Origin: Polytrichum commune
Taxonomy: Eukaryota; Streptophyta; Polytrichopsida; Polytrichales; Polytrichaceae
NCBI GenBank assembly: GCA_950295325.1
Contig: OX485804.1
Location: 42,780,001-42,844,000, forward strand
Direction of reading: 5' to 3'
DNA length: 64,000 nucleotides
The notes under the pieces are model-generated. The model was not told the DNA's origin and ran no database searches. It saw nothing but the letters and a program-made list of their open reading frames with translations. This document shows, in pieces, positions 1-7,900 of the stretch. Numbering within the stretch: the stretch's first letter is position 1; each line of letters starts with the position of its first letter. Both the position numbers and the translations under genes were made by a program.

Positions 1-8
1 TGAGAAGT

Positions 9-746
9 ATGGACGACGAGTTTATCAACTTAGCCAATGATATTGATGTGTGCACGGAATGGTTCATGCAACTACAAACGAATATGACCACTGCTCTAGA
101 TAGATATCAAGGATGCCGCTTGGTTGGAATGGATGCACACATGCTTGGGAGATTGGTGCATGCAACTATCGATATAGGGCTCACCAGCCCACAAGTGGAG
201 TTCCTCCAACAACGTGTACCAGATTTGTACTTGATAGAGAACTCCATGTGGGAAGCCACTCAAGAAATCCTACCTCATTTACATGACCTACTCCATCCTG
301 TCCCAGAAGCAATGGTGAACCATGTATATGACAATACGGAGGAGAACCTCGCAATCATAGCATTGTTGGAAGCATGTCAGTTGGCCCAACCATATGATGA
401 GGAAAGAGGCCTGATGGAGCCCCCAATGGGAGAGCGTACAATTCACGAGGAGTTTAACTACTTAGCAGAGGAGATTGATAAAGTTACGGGTAAGTTTATG
501 AGACTACAAACGACCATGACCACTGCTCTAGAGAGATATACGGAGTGTCTGTTGCTCAGCGATCGCATATACAACCTTGAGATGGTGGTGTTTGCGGCAC
601 AACATATTGGGTTTGACTCTCAACAAATGGCATATATCGAGAGCAGAATCCCAGACTTGGTGTACATGGAGAAAGTTACGTGGGAACAATCTTTAGAAAT
701 CAAACCTCATTTGGAAAACATATTTGAGTCCATGGCCAATCAATAA
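9..746 (+). CDS. Hypothetical protein made of two related ~100-aa repeats
   Basis: Open frame of 245 codons starting 9 bases into the window, so upstream exons may be missing. I do not recognise the family. The protein is an internal duplication. A first block (about residues 4-110, with the pattern EFINLANDID...LQTNMTTALDRY) recurs from about residue 146 (EFNYLAEEID...LQTTMTTALERY). Each block then has a segment ending in VPDLYLIEN or IPDLVYMEK followed by a W and a PHL motif. The sequence is acidic and helix-rich, with no signal peptide, membrane segment or Cys cluster. It lies just outside the LINE. It could be a domain of a transposon-borne protein or a small host gene; nothing here decides. 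The conserved repeat suggests the frame is or was coding. Confidence 0.45.
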   Translation: MDDEFINLANDIDVCTEWFMQLQTNMTTALDRYQGCRLVGMDAHMLGRLVHATIDIGLTSPQVEFLQQRVPDLYLIENSMWEATQEILPHLHDLLHPVPEAMVNHVYDNTEENLAIIALLEACQLAQPYDEERGLMEPPMGERTIHEEFNYLAEEIDKVTGKFMRLQTTMTTALERYTECLLLSDRIYNLEMVVFAAQHIGFDSQQMAYIESRIPDLVYMEKVTWEQSLEIKPHLENIFESMANQ

Positions 747-818
747 TTCATAGTTTACGAATGCCAAGACACAAATGTAGAGTACTTCCAGTTCATCCAA
801 TTAATTTGTGTGATATTT

Positions 819-1035
819 GAGTTATCCTTTAACTCAACCGGAGTTTTAGTAGGGAGTTGACGTCTCTTGGCATGCCAAAATGAATTTGGTACCCAATGAC
901 CTAATATGGAAGGTCCTTCGTTCGAACCTCCACATTGACTCCAAGCATGCACCCACAACTTACCGAACATGGAAAGTTATGCATGCGAAACAACCAACTC
1001 CCTACTAAAACTCCGGTTGAGTTAAAGGATAACTC
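819..1035. mobile_element. Fold-back/MITE-like element with 41-bp perfect terminal inverted repeats
   Basis: Positions 819-859 and 995-1035 are perfect reverse complements over 41 bp, around a 135-bp spacer. The total is 217 bp, with no coding capacity. I found no convincing target-site duplication, so superfamily is not assigned. The spacer contains GTTCGAACC-type sequence but no clear tRNA gene. Confidence 0.7.
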
Positions 1036-1289
1036 TATTATACTTAGCACAATATCAAAAAATTACATATCTCCCAGCATAGACATAGTGTTTCATTCAA
1101 GGACATTCTGGGTGCAATTCCCATATTGTATGACAATTTATGTTTGATTATTAGTCTCAACATGCAAGGCACTTAGTGCGGACCCATCACTTAGGTCCCC
1201 AGTGGCTTCATGTCGTTGGATACCCACATGGCTAATGCAAACAACCATTGGAATCAAAGAGTATTTGTGTCGCATGTGTTTAGGGATTC

Positions 1290-1410
1290 ATGTTCCCTGT
1301 GAGTTCCCAATAAGCTCCCAATGGGTTCCCAATGAGTTCCCCACTTACATCACAAAAGTCCCCAAATTACCCTAAAGTCCCATAATGTTTAATATCGTGT
1401 TTATGTTCTA
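1290..1410 (+). repeat. Dispersed repeat (first copy) rich in GTTCCC/GTCCC words
   Basis: The stretch with repeated AGTTCCCAATG-like words, followed by CTAAAGTCCCATAATGTTTAATAT, is recognisably repeated at about 44,160-44,270. There the same order of words occurs (CCCAATGAGTTCCC, then CTAAAGTCCCATAA). It is non-coding and of unknown class. Confidence 0.45.
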
Positions 1411-1477
1411 AGGTCCCATGGAACAAGAGCTGCACGTTGAGTAATGTTATGTTGCGTGGTACGTGCCAAGGTTTCTA

Positions 1478-1489
1478 GTTAAGAATGGA
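1478..1489. repeat. Target-site duplication of the full-length LINE, 3' side
   Basis: GTTAAGAATGGA here is identical over 12/12 bases to 13455-13466. It immediately follows the TATC-type microsatellite tail of the minus-strand LINE, as expected for target-primed reverse transcription. Confidence 0.85.
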
Positions 1490-1979
1490 TAGATAGATAG
1501 ATAGAAACTCCGGTCCCTTTTAGGGGCCGGCGTGAATGGAGTGTCCGTTCGTAATGCCAACAACCCGATGCCCACAGGACATGGGGAAGCTGGGACAAAA
1601 CTACTCTCCTCTTTCGAGGATGGACACTATAGTAACCGAGAAACAAATAACGTGGGCCGATCATGGCCCACGGCGGTGCATGCCTTTTAGGTATAATTAG
1701 TGTTTTTGTTATGAGAGTGAACGCCAAGTCATGATTCCTCGGTTGGTTGTGGGAGGATGTTTGAGTTAAGACGTTCCGGGTTCGATTTCAGTCGAGTCCG
1801 TATGATCGTCTAAAATGTAACGCGTGACTTGGTGCTGCAAGTGAGTAAAAAACAGGAATTTGTACCAACCAACCGGCACCAATCCCTCATTCTGAGTTGT
1901 AAATAGATACTAAATATTATATAAGTTTTTTTTTTTAAAAATAAAATAAAAAATAAAAAATAAAAAAATTGGGTGGGTT
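1490..1979 (-). other. LINE 3' UTR with microsatellite tail
   Basis: In minus orientation, sequence 1643-1503 aligns with 15190-15332 downstream of the truncated copy. Shared landmarks are ACTATAGTGTC, CTCGAAAG, CATTCACG and a terminal GTTTCT, so this is the family's 3' UTR. After GTTTCT comes (ATCT/TATC)n at 1502-1490. This copy's UTR is about 230 bp longer than that of the truncated copy; the extra sequence is probably an insertion (next entry). Confidence 0.75.
1725..1965 (+). mobile_element. Probable tRNA-derived SINE inserted in the LINE 3' UTR
   Basis: The segment is absent from the truncated LINE copy's 3' UTR. On the plus strand it has a box-A-like TCGGTTGGTTG near 1738 and a box-B-like GGTTCGATTTC near 1779, about 41 bp apart. 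It ends in a T-run and A-rich tail (1926-1965). That is the plan of a tRNA-derived SINE. No target duplication was identified, so the exact ends are approximate. Confidence 0.4.
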
Positions 1980-4900
1980 TTATGGAGGGTCTAAGTTTTG
2001 GGGGAGCGGTTGGTGGTTTTCAATTCTCCTCTTATGGAGGAGGATGGACATGGCATATTGTATTGCAATGGTATTAATGTTTTTAAAGGTATTTTTGATG
2101 GTAACCAGGGGTATTTTGAGATTTTCTTCTAGTATTTTCATAGATGGGATGTGGGCCGTAGCTCGGGCCCCAGCTGTGATGACAATAAGTGGTTCGATTT
2201 TCCATCCTCTGGAAGCAATACTATCAATCAAAGGTTTGTATTTGTTGTTTTTTGTTTCTATTGTTTCTGGGGAAAATCTGTCGTTACAATATGTGAATTC
2301 AATAAATTGTATGGTGAGGTTAGGGTCAATGTCAATGGGAGGGTCATTTTGATATGGTAATCCTTTAACGCAGAGTATATCAGGTCGAAATCTTGCGTTG
2401 CAATGACATCTTTGTGTGTTACATGTACAGGGGAGTAGCCAATTGGGGACTGTATTTTCTTGGGGGTTATTATTGAAGGTACCGGCATTCATGAGAGTAA
2501 AACATCGGGATTTTTCGGACGAGATTAGAAGCTTCCTAATTTCTCCGACTGCTTTGTTATGTCTTTTAATTCGTAGTGAGTGTATATGTTGTTGGTTGCA
2601 TTTCAGTAGAACATGTAGCCAAGTGTCTGGATCGTTTGAATTGCATATAGGGCATGTGATAGAGGGGTACCTCTGGTGACCGAAGAACATTTGTTTTCTA
2701 GCATTACCCATGTATGTTCCTGTACGGAATTTAATAAGGCATGATTTTTGTTTGTCTGTGATTAAGGGATTTGTCCAGAATTCGTTGGACAGTTCTTTGT
2801 CAATGTCTCTATTTTCTGTCCATTTACACGTGTTGGGGGTTTGTGTGGCCATGATTGCTATATTGGTTTCCCTATCATATTTTTTAATTTGTTTTTCTAA
2901 GAATCTTACTGGGCCTTTGTCTGGGACGTCTGCCATCGAGGCCCAGACGTCCTTTTGGTAATAGTACGGGATGGCGTGGGCATGTTCGTATGGGTGGATG
3001 GCAATTCTGTGTTCTAATTCTAACCCGGCTTTTGCTAGTTTATCCGCTTTTTCATTACCGTCAATGTTGACGTGTGCTCTGACTTTGTATAGTGTGATTG
3101 GCTGTGTACGGTCTTGGAGGATTTTTACCATGGAGTTGAGTGTGGTTTGGTCGGGGTGACTATTGTGGAGAGTGGGGTGTTTAATTTGTGTATTGAGTAG
3201 GTATAATACGTTTAGACTGTCTGTGAATATGTATGCGGGTTCATTAGGGAATTTTGTATTGATGATTCTTAGTGTTTTGTGTATAGCCATCATTTCTGCA
3301 CGTAGTATGTTTTGATGCCCATGGAGTCTTTTGGCGATATTTAAGCCTTTGGGGCTATAGATACCGTATCCAGCTCTTTCTCTTCTCCATACCCCAGGGG
3401 CAATTTCTTTGGGTTTTATAAAGGATCCGTCCGTGTAGTAGCTAAATTGGGGGTGGAATTTTAGCGGTAAGTTAGTTTGGTAGTTTGGAAGTTGTGGGGT
3501 GGGGATATTATTGTGTAGGGGTGTGTTTGGGTAGTTTGATTTAGCCCATTTTTTACTAGGGTTAACGGTGGTGTTTAGAGGGGTGGGTGGTGCAGTTTGT
3601 GTGTGACTTTGTAGTATTTGGAGGTTATTTGCTGTGTCGCTTATTAATTTCATTTGTTCGTAGGTGCCTATGTTATTGTTTTGGTGATGGATACAAAATA
3701 TTTGTATGGTAGATGGTTCTTTTCTTGTGGTATTGAGCTCGGAGGGTATTGTGGGTTCCTCATACGTGATCGTATCAGCGGCGAAATGGGCAATGACGTG
3801 TGTGTCTGGGAATGGGCCTGTGTGTGGGTTGGAGTTTTGGTACCAATTAGTATCCGGAGATATAAGTATAGTGATTGTATATGGATCATTTTGGGCCGCT
3901 ATGCGCGCCCAGTGAATAGCTTGTTGTAGGTCTGTTGTATTATGAGGGTGTGCGTAACCGAGTCCTTGCCATTTATGGTCAAACGCTTTACCTAGGGATC
4001 CAAATATTATGTCTCGCGAGAATGGTGAGTAGAATTGGGTGAATTGTGTGGGGCATGTAACTAGGGATGAAAAATATGAGTGGTTAATATTGAATGTTGT
4101 AATCAGGAGATCTAATATTTGGGTTGGTATTGTATATTGGGCTCGTTTGAGTGGGTCATTTTTTGGGATACGGTATTTGTACCTTTGGTATAACCAAACA
4201 ATTTCAGTTTCGAACGATTGGGTAGATGGTTCTAGACCGTGTGTGTTGTTTTTTGCCAATTGGAATTGTTTCCATAGCCATGTTAGTCTAGCTTTCGGGA
4301 TGGTAATGAGGTGTCGGCCATTGTCTTCGTATATGTGAGCGACATCGAATTGTGTTTGGATGGTATCAGAGTTTGTTTCGATGTCGTTTTCTGGGTTGCA
4401 TTCATTAATAGAGATATGTGCTAGTGGAATTATTGTGGTTGGTGTGACGTATCTTGTGTCTCTATGTTGTTCTGTGGAGAAGTAGGCATTAATTATGTTT
4501 GAAAAAACTTTGTGTTGTCTTTCTTTGTAGTAATGAATAAGTAGGTCTGTGTTGTGATTACATGTGTTGGCTTCACAGTAGGGGTATAGGTCCCTTTGAG
4601 TTCGCCATTTGTTATATGTGTTGTTATTTGTTGTAGTCCATTGACATAAGTACGACGTGACTGTTCTTTTTATTCCGTTATGGTTATTGGATTGTTTTTG
4701 TTTATGATCGATTATTTTGTGTATGGGGAATTGTCGGGGGTCTTTAAGCATGTTGTTGGGAGGAGGGGGTAGAGGGGGGATGGGGAGGTTAGGGGGGTGT
4801 ACGGGGGCGGTTGGTGGGTGTGGTAGGATATTGTGGTGTCTTATTATATATTTATTTTTTAGGGATCTTAGTGGATGGTGTTGTTGGCATGGTAGGGGAC

Positions 4901-7900
4901 ATTGATTTCCAGGAGGGTGGCAAAATAATTGATTAGCTATGTTAAGTGCACTTTTGATAAGTTTAGAAGGAGTGGAGTGGTAGATTTTGAATTCGTCCGG
5001 GTTCATTAGAGTGGTACCATTAGGCATGGTAATTTGGTCTAGTGTGATTATATTATGTACAAGTAGTTTGTGTAGTAATTTAAGTGAGGTGTTGGAATTT
5101 AGGCCATGAAACATTTGTGCTTCCTGCATCCATGCAGTTTCAAGTGGGGATGGGGTTAGTAGGAAATTGTTTATTGTACTTTTTAGGTGGACTCCGGCTT
5201 TATGTTTGAGCAAGAATAATGTTCTAGTGATGGGTGATCTAACACAGTGGTGGTATTTAATGCGGGTGATTTCCTTAGAGCCCCCATATTTGGCGAGTAT
5301 GAATTGAAGTAGACCAACATATATTTTCCCAATTCTACCTTTATCATTGAGTGCGTTTTGTAGTTGTTCTCCAATGCATCTTAAATAGGCATTTTGTAGT
5401 GAGAATGCTTCGATTCCGAATAGATTGTGTGGGAGTTGTGTAGCGATGTTAGATGTGCATTTGGGTATTCCGCATATCGTTTTGTGAAGTGCTATGATTT
5501 TTTTATCGAGTTTTTTGATAGCTGGTATGGAGTGTGGCACTGCGTAGAAGCTGTATGCTATTCCAGCACGTATGACTGTATCTGCCATGTTTATTTTTTG
5601 TTTCATAGTAGCTGGGCATGTTACAAGGGCTTGACACTGTTTTATTACTTTAGCTGTAGTGGTATTTATTTGTGTTTTCCATTTGAGTGATGGTGCAAGA
5701 TTTATTCCTAGATACGTGTATGGTTCATGTTGGTTTAAGACTGGTATAGGTTGGTTTCTGTAGTTGATATTGGTAGATTGGATTAGGGCTTTAAAGGTTG
5801 TGGGGTGAAGTTTGGATTTGTTTGGGCATCCAGTTATTGCGCATTTGGGTATTCCAAGATCCATTCCTGCCCATTCGCAGAATTTGTCTAGTTTGTTGAG
5901 TTGTGTTTGTAGTGTCTCTAGTTTATTGGCGATTGCTGCTAGGTCATCTGCATATGCTGCTGATGAGATTGTAATTTTAGATGTACCAAAAGTGTATCCA
6001 TTATTCCCTTGTTGTAGCCATCTGAGGAGGGGTTCTAGGAATATGATAAATAGATATGGGCTAAGGGTATCACCTTGTATTGTACCTCTTTGAATGGGGA
6101 TTGGTAAGGTTTTACCGAAGTGTTCACCAGTGAATATTGTTGAGGATTGTGAATATATGTTTCCTATGAGATTTATGGAGTCAGTGGGATATCCCAGATA
6201 TTTCATTATGGCTAAAAGTCTGGCGTGATCAATGGAGCCGAAGGCGTTTTTGAAGTCAATGTAAAGAATATATATATCTTGGTTCGTGAGTCTTGCGTCT
6301 TCAAGCGCTGCGATTAATAATTGGATTTGCTTAGAAGTGCTTCTCTCTGCTCTAAACCCTTCTTGATTATCGTGTAATATTTGGTATTTTTCTCCATACG
6401 CTGATAGGATAGAAGTTAATGTACTCGTGTAGAATTTATATATGGTGTTAGCTAGTGCAATAGGTCTATGGTTTGTTAGTTGTGATGGGTTACCTTTTTT
6501 GTATAGTAAAACTGTTAGACTGGTTTTCCATGATGCAGGGATTTGTTTTTGTTTATAACAATGTTTAAAAAATATGAAGAGTAATTTATGGAAGCGTGGA
6601 GGCATGTTTTTTAGAATTGAATTGGGTATTTTGTCTGGGCCTGGGGCTTTGTTATTACTTAGGTTTTTAAGACAAAAGTCGTATAATTCTTGGTCAAAAT
6701 ACGTGTGTAGAGGAGTTTGGGGTTCTCCTCGTTTGTCAATGATATATCCGTCTAAGTCATGCCATGGATATTGCCGGACTCCACATGTGCAGTGTAATGG
6801 GTGTGTATTTTGATATTGGCATGTGGGAACTGTAGGACGGTTACTGATGGATTGTTGCGTGTATATTTCTGCTGCGATGTCTTCTGGGTTAGTTAATATA
6901 TTGTTTTGTCTATCAATGATGGAGTCCAGGGGTGAGGTTTCAGTGTTCTTGAAGACTTTTCGATTTATCTTTTTGGGGCTTTTTTCATACATTTGACGGT
7001 ATTTTGATACGGCCTTTAGAATGCAGTCTTTGGTGTATTTTATGGTGATTTTCCTGGCTTCTTTATTTGCATTTTTTGCGATGGTTGCTATGGCATCAAT
7101 CCATTCAGTAGGAGGTGCCGTTGTAACAGGTGGATGTGGGATGTTTGTGTGTTGGTGGTTTCGTATATCGTTTAGGATGGGGTGTGCTTGCCAGAGTGGA
7201 TCGTGTTGTGCAATGTATATGGTTTTCCTGATGAGGTGATATGTGTTGAGGTGTCTTTTCCATTTTCTCGCAAGTTTGCGTGGCAAAAACCCACCTTGTT
7301 GTGATGTTCTGTTCGTAAGGTTGGGTAGTGGGTCTGCTTTACAGGTTTCTTCAATCGTTTCTGAAATTTTGTATACAATGTGGTCGAATGTCGTACAGGC
7401 TTCCGCCCATTGATCCGGGCTTAAGTGTTGGTGGTTTTCGAGTAGGGTGGTAAGGGCTTTTATTTGTGCAGAGTTTTCTTCGAAGAATGTTATGTTGAAT
7501 TTTTCGATATTTTCTGGTGGTATTGGATTTAGTATTCTAGTTGGTGACGTGTTTGTGGGGGGTGGGGATCTGGCTATAAGGGTGTTGTGGGGGATATGTA
7601 GTACAACTGGATAATGGTCTGAGTTTAGATTCATGTTTGTGATTGTGGTAGAAATGAATTTGTTGTTGTCTGGTGAGTGAATGTAGAATCCATCTATTAG
7701 ACTTGTTGATGTGTAATTATAGCCTCCTTGTCTGGAGATGCTAGTGTTAGTTGGGATATATTCTAGGTTGAGTGATGCGGTGAAAATTTTCCATTGGTAA
7801 TCTTCTTCTTGTGGAGGGGTGTTAATGTTGTTATTTTGTCTGCCTCTAAGTGCGATATCTCGGTTAAAGTCCCCACATAATAAATACATGTGATTGGGGT

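Noticed and set aside
4364-4378. GGTATCAGAG-like word resembling a plant LTR-retrotransposon primer-binding site
   Set aside because: It lies inside LINE ORF2 coding sequence with no LTRs around; coincidence.
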